From Toxonevra muliebris (lineage: Eukaryota; Arthropoda; Insecta; Diptera; Pallopteridae): a stretch of 64,000 nucleotides of DNA. The notes under the pieces are model-generated. The model searched no databases. It saw only the letters and a list, made by a program, of their open reading frames with translations, and was not told where the DNA came from. The position numbers and the translations under genes are program-made. Of this stretch, positions 25,439-35,912 are shown piece by piece; position 1 is the first letter of the stretch, and each line of letters starts with the position of its first letter. The DNA is taken from assembly GCA_963691655.1 (NCBI GenBank), contig OY829326.1, positions 115,603,388-115,667,387 on the forward strand. The letters are read 5' to 3'.

Positions 25439-25562
25439 ACTTAGATAACCCCAATGTACTACACTTCAGAAAGTTGTGATTTTGATTGAATATATTGTCA
25501 TTTAATTAAAATCAAACATTTGAAGTGTACTAAATATAGTGCTTTGGGGCTATCTGGGTTAA
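25439..25562. mobile_element. Short palindromic MITE, copy 1
   Basis: The whole ~124-bp segment is an imperfect inverted repeat. The left end AGATAACCCCAATGTACTAC pairs with the right end reading TTAACCCAGATAGCCCCAAA on the minus strand, and ACACTTCAGA pairs with a TTTGAAGTGT block. A second copy lies at 35812-35912. It is non-coding; no target duplication is certain. Confidence 0.75.
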
Positions 25563-26352
25563 AGAATGATTTAAAAAAAATGTTTTCAAAACTGAAAAAA
25601 ATGTATTGGGCCAATTTTAAGTTTTTCACATAGCAGCGGCAAATAGAATTCTTTCTCAATTGACTCAAATAAAAGGCAAACAACGAAATTGCTTGCTGGC
25701 TGCAACAACTAATGCAGTAGTGGTTGGTAAAGAAATGCTACAAATAAATGATGCCTCGATTAAATGGTCCTTCGATTAAGCTGGTTCAAAATACCACAAA
25801 TAACATTCTATATTTTAAACCCGGTTTTGAGAAGAAGGAAGACAAGTTTGTTGTAATTTTTTAATCTTTATTGTTTTTTTTATTATTATTTACTAATATC
25901 AGGGGAGAGTGGTCCTAAGTTGGCACTGTGGGTTAAGCCGGAATCCCGCGTTTCTCAGAGATGGCGCACGTGTTGGTTTACCCATTTTGTCGTATGACAG
26001 GTTGGTAGACATTGACGTAGTTTACGTTGACAATTGCCACTTTAGTTTTCGCTTGACAACTTGAGCGCGGTATAAATTTTTCGTGTGAAGCTGCTACAGG
26101 TGTGTAAATATTTGATTTTTACTTGCACGTTGCTTATCTCTTGTCGGTTTTTTCGGTTTACCCAGTGAAACAGAAGCCTCACAAGGGAGCTCACAAAAAT
26201 TTATTAGTTATTTTGTTATGTAAAATTTGCTACAACGCGCGATTAACGCCCTTGACAGTTTCATCGGTTTTAACAGTTTTTTAATTTTTTCTCCTTCATT
26301 TTTGTGATGGAGAACTGTTTCTATTCTATAGATAATGTTTGAAAATATTCTA

Positions 26353-27545
26353 CAGGGTGACAATTGTAAAGTGACGCAAGTTTAATACTCTGCAGCAAGC
26401 TTTGCCATTTACCGTTACTTTAATTTAAAAAGCAAATTCATTCATCGTTGGCTTTGCTTTTAATTTCATTTGAATTTTTGTTATTACATTTTGAAATTTC
26501 CATAAAAATGGACAAGGAAAATATTCGTCGTGAAATTATGAAATTTCATTTGGAAAATTATAATAGCCGTCAAATTGCAAAGGCTTTAAATTTGTCAAGT
26601 CGTACGGTAGACCAAGTTATTTTTCGATATAATGAAACTGGGGGTTTCGGAGATAGAGACCGGGGAAAATTTTCAACAGTTGCCACTACTGGTTTAACAG
26701 AAAAAATTCGTAAACGAATCAAGCGAAATCCAAGGCGCTCAATGAGAAAAATCGCTAAGGAAGTGGGAGTAAACCGTGAAACAGTGCGAATCATTGCAAA
26801 ATCAAAGCTTAATCTTAAGCCGTGCAAGCTCCGAAAAGCTCAAGATCTGACACAAAAAAAGAAAGATTTGCGACTGCAAAGATGCAAGGCGTTGCTACGC
26901 TCCTCCGTGTTAAAAAATGTTGAAATCTGTATCTTGTTTACAGATGAAAAAATTTTCACGGTTGAACAACATTTCAATGCGCAAAATGACCGAATGTGGC
27001 TAACATCATCATCGCAACAAAATAGGACTGTTGGCCGAGTTCAAAAGCCAGCTTCCGTTACGGTATGGGCTGGAGTTTCCGCTAATGCCAGAAACTCTCT
27101 AATATTCGTTGAAGAGGGTGTTAAAATTGACCAGGTTGTTTATCGGAGCATTTTAAATGAACATGTTCTTTCCTGGGCCCAAGATACATTTGGAAATGAA
27201 AAATGAAAATGAAAAGCAAGATTCTGCACCTTCCCACATGGCAAAATTAACGCAAACATGGATAAAAGACAATTTTTCTGGATTCATAACATCTCAAGAA
27301 TGGCCACCATACTCCCTAGACTTGAATCCAATGGACTACTCTATTTGGAGTATTTTAGAGAGTAAGGCTTGTGCATCTCAACACAACAGTCTGGAGTCGC
27401 TGACAAATTCATTAGAGAAAGCCTGGACTGAAATTGATCAGGAAGTCCTGCGGCGAACAGTCCTACGATTTCCCGATCGATTGGAAGTACGTCCTTTTGA
27501 AAATAACTGCTGAAATGTGTGCGTCACTTTACGATTGTCACCCTG
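26353..27545 (+). mobile_element. maT-like (DD37D) mariner-superfamily transposon, nearly intact
   Basis: A 1193-bp element flanked by TA on both sides (26351-26352 and 27546-27547). The terminal inverted repeats are 26 bp and match at 25 positions: left end CAGGGTGACAATTGTAAAGT, right end (minus strand) CAGGGTGACAATCGTAAAGT. It contains one transposase gene with a single net frameshift. The length, TA target and DD37D signature fit the maT group of the Tc1/mariner superfamily. It is inserted in an older inverted-repeat element (25900-27862). Confidence 0.93.
26508..27513 (+). pseudogene. maT-like DD37D transposase with one frameshift
   Basis: The start is taken at the internal ATG of MDKENIRREIMKFHLENY, a normal mariner N-terminus, rather than the upstream ATG at 26448. 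Two helix-turn-helix segments follow (SRQIAKALNLSSRTVDQVIF and RSMRKIAKEVGVNRETVRII), then the first catalytic aspartate in ILFTDEKIF. The first frame stops at 27204-27206, in an ATGAAAAATGAAAATGAAAA repeat. The second frame carries the second aspartate in KQDSAPSH and the third in DLNPMDYSIW. Exactly 37 residues lie between these two, giving DD37D. The total of 1006 nt means a net one-base shift, so slippage in the A-rich repeat probably broke the gene. Apart from this, no damage is visible. Confidence 0.93.
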
Positions 27546-27893
27546 TACATGTGTTTTCATCGTAAATGGGTTAAATTTGTCAATTCCCTCCTAAAAGTTT
27601 TATTACATGTCATTTTTCTTGCATTTGGGCGAACAAAATATTATGTGCCAACTCAGGACCAGGGGGATGCCGGCTTAGGACCATCATTTTGGAAATAGAT
27701 AAAACTTTGCATCACATTGCGGCCACAAAAATTACTTTACACTGCTCCAAACGACATAGAATTGTAGAGAAAGGATTGAAAGGTACCTGACCAAAGACAT
27801 TAAAGTGCGATTAAACCCTGTTTTCGGCAAAGACTCTTACGGTGCCGACCATTCTCCTCCACTAATAATATTTTTATTATTATTTACTAATAT

Positions 27894-30105
27894 TACCGTT
27901 TTTTTCCAAAGAAGGAATATTTGGTTTTTATAACTTTTATAGCTTCAAGTATGAATGAATTTGTAACAAAAAAGTTGTGAATAAAAAATCGTACTGTTTT
28001 CTAATAAAATTTCTATACATTAATGGAACTGTTAGCAATTATCTAAGTAGGTAATACTTATTTAAAAACTTTTAAGACCTTTTAAAAAATTCCTCCCCTG
28101 TAAAGCAAAATCCTCAGCTTGAAAGGAAAAATTTCTCCTCTTAAATTTTTCAAAACGACAGCGCTAGCGCTAATAATAAAGGACAAACAAGTAACCATGT
28201 TTTCTGCATAAAGTCTTTATACTAAAATTTGTGCATGAAAGGGTTAAGGTGCAAACACAAGAAATTTGGAATGTAATGTGTTTCAAAACTAACGCTAATT
28301 TGTGTAATAAATATTATGAAATAAAATTGTTATAAAATGTTTATAAATATTAATATGCGTAATCTTGAAAATAAATTAAAACTGTCAAAGCCGCAGCAAA
28401 AACAACAACAAAACAACACAAACGGCAAACATCAACAGAGCGCGCGATGTCAGCGTAATCTAATAAATTAAATTTTAAATTAAAGACAAAATATTTAAGC
28501 TAGAAACAATAACAACAACAATAAATACAAATATAAAAATCTAAATTTATAAACTGTCGAAATTTTCACACGCTCACCCAACGACAAGCGTAAGCCTACA
28601 AAATGATCGTGCACGTTTCATGAGGTGAGGAAGCGGGAAAGATGCGCGACGCGACTATTGTCGCCTCTTCGGTTGTGACGCGCTTGATTTATTTTCGATT
28701 AAAAACTGTTGTTTTTTTTTTTGTTTTAATTAATTGCTACTGATGTTTTTTTCATTTTTCTCCCTGCCCCTTCTTTATTAATGATTACCAATTACTTTGT
28801 CGTAAAGTTTTTTGTTTTTCAATGTCAAAACTCGATTTTTTTTTTTTTTTGAGTGTATGTGCGTGTAATTTTCTTTAAGCTCAAAGTCGATCGTATCGAA
28901 AAATTTAATTCAAGTTAAGTTTGTTTGCTTTTTTTTTTGGTTTTTGTTTTTAATTCATAGAATTGTCAGTTAGAAGTATTTTGTTGATGTTCTTTTAAAG
29001 TTGAAGTGGCAAATGACTTACTCGTTTTGCCGTGAGCTAGTGTATGTAAAATTTACTTGAATGCATGTGCGTCATAAAGGGGGTGAACCCCACTTTGAAT
29101 GCTTTAGAAAACTGAAAACCCCCACTATGAATGCTTTAGTAACTTACAGCATGTGGCTTCTCTTGTACTGTCCCTTCCCTTGAAAACTTTAAAAGCGCTT
29201 TCCATGTACGGGTGTGCACATGGTTAATTGTTATTATTATTTTAATACTTTTTCTATCACACATTAAAAGTTTTAATTTTATTTTTATTTTTTTGTCTTA
29301 TTGTTGTTATTTTTTAATTGAGTATCTTTAGATTTTTTGTTTGTTTTTTTAGTTTTTGTCGAAATCTCAACGTTTACGTCTCATGTCCAATTTTATTTCG
29401 ATCTTTCTTTCCTAAAGTATTTCACAAAATCCTTTTAGCTTATGTTCACATCTCAACTTTGTATTTGAGTATTTGTCTTTGCTTTGTTTATTTTTATTTC
29501 TTTGATTTTTTTTTAATGATTTTTCTTTAAAATGTTTTCTTTCGTTTTTGGTTCTGTAAAAAGTGTTGAGGGAACTAAATTTTTGTTGTTGTTGTTGTTG
29601 TTTTTATTTGTATGTACATACGCGCGTAAAACTAAAACGATTTCGATTTCATCGAAAAACAATTAAAACAAAAAAATGAAAATAAAATCAAAACAGCTTA
29701 AGTCTTAAGAAGAATCAAAGGTGTGATATCTCGTAAATATACAAAGTGTTGTAAACACATTTGATAAATTTATGTATGACTACAAATCGATTTGGCTGAT
29801 CCGGCGATAGAATATCAGAAATGAGAAGTATTGAGAATCGGAGATTGCATTGTATATTTGTGACGAAATTCATTTTCTAATGAATGCATTTTCAGAAATT
29901 GATTTTAAAGTTATGATTGTGCATACTAAGCATGTATTTAAAACTGATTAAAAAATCGAAAACTGAGGGAAATAAAGCAGAGAGCTTCTAGGGATACAAG
30001 AGTTGATTTATACACTAAATTTCAGTAGATATTTGATTGATTTTACTGATACTTATGATTTTGGTTTCTATTTAGAAAAATCATCATTAGAATGGTAATT
30101 TTATA
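27894..30105. other. Gene-free AT-rich stretch
   Basis: It contains A/T homopolymer runs, CAA and TTG simple repeats (28390-28520 and 29580-29605) and a short duplicated phrase CACTTTGAATGCTTTAG / CACTATGAATGCTTTAG (about 29090-29140). No protein similarity is evident. Confidence 0.55.
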
Positions 30106-30107
30106 AT

Positions 30108-30330
30108 TTACACAGTTTTACAAAATTTAGTGAAGTAGAAATACCTGGGAAGTCATATTATTTGTCTTGTAGGTCTTGTCGAGTAAAACAAGAGTCTGTA
30201 CTTGAATTTTTCCAAACACCCCCAAAATCTTGATTTACTGTTAAAAAACCGGTTTGGGTACCTTTGGGTACTTATAAGCCTGTAACCTTGTTGATTATTA
30301 AAAGATTTTCAGTTTCGTACCGGTTTTAGA
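30108..30330. mobile_element. Repeat copy related to the palindromic MITE at 53316-53640
   Basis: It shares with 53340-53640 the blocks TTACAAAATTTAGTGAAGTA, ATACCTGGGAAG, ATTATTTGTCTT, CTCGACAAGAC (complement) and ACTTATAAGCCTGTAAC. Here the body runs in one orientation and lacks the second palindrome arm, so it is a partial or solo-arm copy. It is non-coding. Confidence 0.7.
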
Positions 30331-30710
30331 AAAAATAAACTTAGACCTTTCGAATAATATATATTTTATTTAAGAAAACTTGAGAAATCTATATGTATTT
30401 GTCCAGCAAACACAATTTTTTCCTTTGCTTCTCTCAACTTTTGACGGTGTTTGTACACACTATTTAATAAAGGAGCTATACTACTTATGGATTTATTCTA
30501 AAAACACGTTTATTAATGAGTAAAACGCTAGTTTGTTTTTAAAAATCGGTAAGTAATTGACTGAGTTGACTTTTTATGAAAACAAAATTTTTTCAAAAAT
30601 GCAATTTTTGACCATTCAACTAAAAAAATGTGTGATTAACCGTTGTTTTTTTTTAATTCAGCACTATCAGTTTCTCGTTGAAGTGACTAACAATATTCTG
30701 AAATCATTTT

Positions 30711-31217
30711 TACCTTATTTTTTCCTTCGAAGCGCTTTTCAATTGTCGCCATTTCTTGGTGAAAATGTTCGGCTTGTTCATGGCTGAACTGGCCCAGGTC
30801 ATCTGAGAAGAAGACCAAATGCGAATGGAGAAATTAATTATTAATTTTACCGAGATTATAATGACAGGCTTTTTGGTCGAAATTTTCATACGCAAATAGT
30901 TAACTATTTCATACTATGAAAATTTCGACCAAAAAGCCTGTCATTATAATCTCGTTAACAATACATAAATTGGTCAAATAGAAAATTAAAAATATTAATT
31001 TTACCATTCGCACTTAAAAATGCATTAACAACCGTGATATTGTCATCACTTCTGTGATTACCAAGAAAATTATCGTATAGCGCAACAAAACTCTTCCATG
31101 CACGTTTTTCAGTTCTATTGAAGAACTATTGATAAAGTTCACATCGCTCATAATTTTATGAATTTGAGATCCAATGCAAATACCCAAAAATTCAACTTCA
31201 AGGCGTTTGAGGGTCAC
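30711..31217 (-). pseudogene. Remnant of an unnamed arthropod repeat-associated protein
   Basis: Minus-strand translation in two frames gives EFLGICIGSQIHKIMSD (near 31190-31140), then FLGNHRSD-like sequence around 31080-31040. After the hairpin comes FLHSHLVFFSDDLGQFSHEQ and AEHFHQEMATIEKRFEGK (about 30830-30720). This order (GICIGPQIRKLM, FLGNHR, FLHSHLDFFPENLG, EQGERFHQD) matches an uncharacterised protein family that I recall as present in many copies in insect and other arthropod genomes, probably mobile-element associated. It is not functional here: the frames break and a palindrome interrupts the middle. Function unknown. Confidence 0.7.
30851..30954. repeat. Perfect 40-bp inverted repeat (hairpin)
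   Basis: Arms 30851-30890 and 30915-30954 are exact reverse complements (each contains GACAGGCTTTTTGGTCGAAA or its complement). The 24-nt loop holds a further palindrome, AAATAGTTAACTATTT. Weaker complementarity extends outward to about 30818 and 31012 (GCGAATGG and CCATTCGC). It lies inside the coding remnant 30711-31217. Confidence 0.95.
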
Positions 31218-31347
31218 CTAGAAATTGTTCAATGGAGCTGAAGTTTGGCACAGCCCGGTTTTTTTTCTTGATTGGAACCAGATTAGTGCAAGGGAGTAGC
31301 AACAATTTTACTTTTGAAATATGACCTATTGCTAAGGGCCACCCTAT

Positions 31348-32226
31348 CAAGGCCGTATTTAGGGGGGGTTTTGGGGTTCTAACACCCCTCCCCCCCCCCC
31401 CCCGAAATGTGGAAACTTTCTTCTATTTTTTGATATTAATTGCCAGTGGATGAAAAAAAAAGTCAAAATAAAATCTATTGAACAGAAAAAAATAAACTTG
31501 AAATCTTAGTTTCACTATGCGACCAGATCCGATTTGTTTTCTTTGATATGATGTTTGACTTTGGATACAAAAAGAGAAGGTGATGCTGAGCAATTCTGCA
31601 TTTATAGTTTTTCTAGGTTAGTAACTGTTTTGGATTTACAGTTTCGGGTTTAGGGCTCATTTGGAAGGGCATGATTCAGCCTATAATTTCTGGATTTCGA
31701 AGCTTGTAGCACGCCAGTGTTCAGCTCTCCAATTTAAAAAAATGGCCGAAAATTCTATTTTAGGGTTTTCCATCCCATTTTTTCTAAAACGTGGCGTGAC
31801 GGGAAATTTTTGAACTCAGATTCGCGTTCAGTATAAAAAATTCATTCACAAACACTAAGAACCGTTTTATTCGCAAAGCCCATGAAGGGCAGTAGTAGTG
31901 GATCAGCTCCAAAGTTCTAGGAAATAATCTTAAAATGTAATTAATTCTTTAACCCATTATTGCTCAGAGCAGCCCTACTCGGAAGACCTCTTTCAATGCA
32001 GTAACTGCACGAATTTCGGGAATATAAGCCAACCTCATCCGGATTCCTTATCATGGCCCGAATTCCCACTGATAATCATTTGAAAAAAAATGAACCTCTG
32101 ACTATTTTTAGTATTTTTGCTAATTGTTTTGAGGTCGGGCTCATCATCAGTAATGGCAAGCCAATATCAATTTTCTTCGAATGAAAACCCCTCCCCCCCC
32201 GAAAAAAAATCCTGGCTACGGCCCTG
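31348..32226 (-). mobile_element. Non-autonomous hAT-like element, copy 2
   Basis: Opposite-orientation copy of the family at 23059-24136. The ends are CAAGGCCGTATTTAGGGGG at 31348 and, at the right, CTGGCTACGGCCCTG. It is flanked by CACCCTAT (31340-31347) and CATCCTAT (32227-32234), an 8-bp duplication with one mismatch. C-runs lie beside both ends (31390-31403 and about 32190-32200). The 879-bp interior is non-coding and shares blocks such as TAGTTTTTCTAGGTTAGTAA (complement in copy 1). Confidence 0.9.
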
Positions 32227-32634
32227 CATCCTATTATACATATTATTCCATAATATGAAAAATTATCTAATATCAGTTCTTTATGAATCTTTATGAATCG
32301 TTCGAAACCGTCCAGAACCCCTGATACTAGCACGTTGATACTAGACCAACTGGAGGAGTTGATCTAGTGGCAACGCGCTTAATCTTTAAAATCACAAAAA
32401 CTCGACTAGATGATTTTGCATAAATTCATGTTCACGATTAAATAAAAAAAACATAAAGATACTTGATTCTGCTCAAATTTTTTTCATACATATTAAACTA
32501 AACGATGTTTGTTTAACGCATACGTCTCTAGATATTTATGTAGTTTCTCAAGATAAATTTACCAAATAGGATTAAGAGAATAAATTTTTCTTAAATTAAT
32601 ATATTGACAATTTAACTGAGATATGCTCAATGTA

Positions 32635-35600
32635 ACGTAAATGAGGGTAATTCGGATTGATTTTGTTTTGCTAATAACTTTCCTTTGGTATTTTTTCAAA
32701 TTACGTCCTTATTATATTATTTCCCCTTTCTAATGGTATGAAACACTAATTTCAATTATTTCAAATTAATCAGTTGTGAGCGAAGAAACAAAGAGTGAGA
32801 GTGTTTTCATACAAAGCCTTAGCAAATAATATAAGAAATCCACAAATTTTATGACAATAATAACTTTTGTGCTGGTAAGTATATTTCTATAATTTATATA
32901 GCGTTTTGTTCACTAAACATTCTGCTATAGTTTGGTAAAAATAAACACCATTTTAGAAAATATACTAAGGAAAAAATTGAATTTTAAAATCGATCCGAAT
33001 TACCAGCATGCGTTTTTCTACTTGCATATAATTCGGATCGATGATCCGAACTACCAGCAAAATGAGGTGTTTGCATAATTACACAATTTAGAAAAACTAT
33101 ATAGTTTTAATTAATGAAAGGTTTTTAATTGTGATTTAGATATAATAGGTGATTTTTGGAGGTAATTCGGATCGACCCTTTGTTTAGAGCGTTTTTGTGG
33201 AATTTGAGTTCAAAGTTTAGATAAACTTAAAAAATATTTTGAATTTTAGTCAAAAATATTGTATTTTAAAATCCAAAAATATTTTTGATGTGTAAACATT
33301 TTAGCTCAAGGTATGGGCAAAATTTCAAATGTGTAAAATGTAAGAATAACTGTATCGTAAGATGTAAGATAACTGTAACGTCCAGTTCCCCCTCGCTCGC
33401 ACTACTGCGCGGCATGACTGTGCTACTCTAAACAACAAAGAGAAGAGAAGAAGAGAGGGAGAAATTAAAACACGAGCGGAGTTTGTTTGTTTATGTTTCG
33501 ATGAATTTACTCACACATATATGTACATACGAAAACAAAATGTGTGTGTACATTTATTCGTGGCAGAATTATTTGTTGGTATTAAAAGTATGTACAAGCA
33601 GAGAAGTCGCCGTAGCAAACACAGGCGTTTGATAGGTTTTACATTCGGATAGTTAGATTGGATTAAAATTAAATATCTTTTAAAATATAAAAATAATACA
33701 AAATGGTAAGTAATAAAGAATCTAGGTTTCAATAAATGTATAAACAAAATGTAGTGATAATGATAGCTAACCACTGCATTATACAAATTTTGCTTTGTGC
33801 ATTAACTTTAGAAAGGCAACACTTTTTTATCTATGTAAATAGCAAATATGTTAAACAGAAAAAATCAAACTCATTTATTATAAAATCACTTATTTACTTC
33901 AATAAAAATACATTGTTTCTTATTTTTATTAAATGCAGTTAAGGCAAATCTCTTTGCGGTGCTTTTAAAAAGTAGTGAGGTGACTGGTCACTCCTGTTAC
34001 CTTTCTCAGATTAAATGCGGAAAGCACTTATCGTCGCCCGAGAATTAATTTGGCGTATGTGTGTACAAATTCATATACCTATACGCCAAATCAATTCTCA
34101 GGCGACGTTATGTAAAATTTTCACATCTAATAAAATTTCAAATCGACAGGAAGAAAAACTTAAAGCGCGGAAAAAAGATGCAATTACAGCTGCGTATATG
34201 CAAACATATCGTGTCCGATGCATTGAATAAAAGAAAAATAATGCAACTACGATTTAGTGCAATTGCAAAATATTTTTGCTATCACAACAACAAATATATG
34301 CGATATGGAATAAAAATTTGCATTTGCAATGATGCAAGACCATTTGCAATTTATAGTGAATTGGGCTATTATATATAAAAGATAATGATATCTAATAAAT
34401 TTTTAAGTTTATAAAAGAATTGTTTTAATTTAAATTATTTACCTAGCATATAGATTATACATCAAATCCCTATATATGGCTATACGTATGTGAGCTTATA
34501 TATATGGCATTCAGTTGGCTTAACTGTTTACACATCAAATATCTTGCGTGCCTTGCACACATCCTTTTTTTTTATTGAAATATTAATTGAAATTAATAGC
34601 GTTTCTTAGTGTTATATCAATTTTGTAACTAACAAGTAATTTTTAGTCAAATTCAATATGAAATATATTTTTAAAAACTGTTTGTGTTAAATGATTAGTG
34701 CTTTTTTATTCCAGACCACTTTTTAATTTTTGGTTATGTCAATATACTTACAAATTTTAATTCAGAAATTTCTTAGAATGATTCGAAGAAATGATTTTTT
34801 ATATATTTCATTGTTCATCAGCACAAGGGCGTGACCACCCACTAGCGGATCCAGAGATTTACCTTAAGGAGGTTAACATTTGTTTGTCCCTTTTAAATTT
34901 TTTTTTTATTTGTGGCTAACTACCAAATATATGAAATTCTTATCAGTAAGGAAGGGAGGGTTAGGGAGGCGTTGGGGTGGGGAGTTGGGAGGGGGCGGTT
35001 AGGGTGATGTTGGGGGGAAGTTGGGAGTGAGGGCAGGGGTATTTAACCCCATATCCTTTCCCTTTTCCAAGGTCCACTATTCCTCCTATGTAAGATTGCA
35101 AAGTCCCATACTGTTGTTTTCAATATATCCGCATCTATCACCCACCCACAGCCTTTTCCCCTAATTTTGATACTCCCATGAGTAGGCCTATAATTGAGAA
35201 TTTGTTCGATGTGGAACAAGTAAATCTCCATATCAAATTTTATGAATTTAGCACGATATGTTATTCAAAGAGATTGGATTTTTGCGAAAATGCCACGCCC
35301 ACTTTGAGACACGGTCGAATTTTATAGCCCACAGCTTGGCCTACGCACAAATGCATTTCTACACCAGATTTCACTAAGATCGGACAAACAATATATGATT
35401 GCATAAGGAAAATACTTAGATTTGGACAACAATTTATATGTATGTGTGTGTTTGTATTTACGCATACATACATATATTTTTTTTATATATATTTTCCCTA
35501 AACACCAAATTTATCTTTTGCATCTAAATAAACCTCAAATTAAACATAATTTGCTATTAACTTTGCTGATCCGAATTACATACATCATCAATACGAATTA

Positions 35601-35803
35601 CATGCACACTCAATTTTTCGATCCGAATTAATTATTAAAAAAAAAGTTATGATTTTTTTTTCTTTGGTAATTAACAACTTTAAAAGAGGAAAAAATATGC
35701 TTTAATTTTGTATTCAAACATTTTTGTCATAAGTCTGTAATCCTTATTTTTTGCGCTCAAAGTTTCCCTTGCCAAAATCGATCCGAATAACCTACACTTA
35801 CGT
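32635..35803. mobile_element. 3.2-kb inverted-repeat element with TTCGGATCGA motifs
   Basis: The left end near 32635 reads ACGTAAATGAGGGTAATTCG, continuing GATTGATTTTG. The right end on the minus strand reads ACGTAAGTGTAGGTTATTCG, continuing GATCGATTTTG. Further copies of the CGATCCGAATTA motif in both orientations cluster inside each end: about 32990, 33028-33046 (a palindrome TTCGGATCGATGATCCGAA), 33165, 35568 and 35620. No transposase-like frame was recognised. A GT-rich, A/T-rich interior holds short unrelated open frames. This looks like a non-autonomous DNA transposon; its superfamily is unknown. Confidence 0.7.
34033..34106. repeat. 26-bp inverted repeat (hairpin)
   Basis: Arms 34033-34058 (GTCGCCCGAGAATTAATTTG and onward) and 34081-34106 (ATACGCCAAATCAATTCTCA and onward) pair with two mismatches around a 22-nt loop. 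It lies within the 32635-35803 element and may be a small nested MITE or a structural part of that element. Confidence 0.85.
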
Positions 35804-35811
35804 ACATATAG

Positions 35812-35912
35812 AATGTAGTACACTTCAGAAATATTTGATTAGAATATATTCAACCAAAATCAAAACTTTATGAAGTATACTTGAAATAGGTCATTGGGCA
35901 TATCTGGGTTAA
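35812..35912. mobile_element. Short palindromic MITE, copy 2
   Basis: It shares ATGTAGTACACTTCAGAAA at its left and CATATCTGGGTTAA at its right with the MITE at 25439-25562, and folds back in the same way (ACACTTCAGA against TATGAAGTAT). It directly abuts the right end of the element 32635-35803. Confidence 0.75.

Larger units (their letters stand above)
25900..27862. mobile_element. Older inverted-repeat element hosting the maT-like insertion
   Basis: The left end begins CAGGGGAGAGTGGTCCTAAG; the right end, read on the minus strand, begins GGAGGAGAATGGTCGGCAC. Direct repeats flank it: ACTAATAT before the left end and ACTAATAA after the right end. A longer copy TATTATTATTTACTAATAT occurs at 25881-25899 and 27875-27893. 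Subterminal motifs GGTCCTAAGTTGGCAC, GGTTAAGCCGGAATCCC, GGTCCTGAGTTGGCAC and GGTCCTAAGCCGGCATCCC are repeated in facing orientations near each end. Without the inner transposon the element is about 770 bp and non-coding. The superfamily is not assigned; an 8-bp duplication would favour hAT. Confidence 0.7.
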
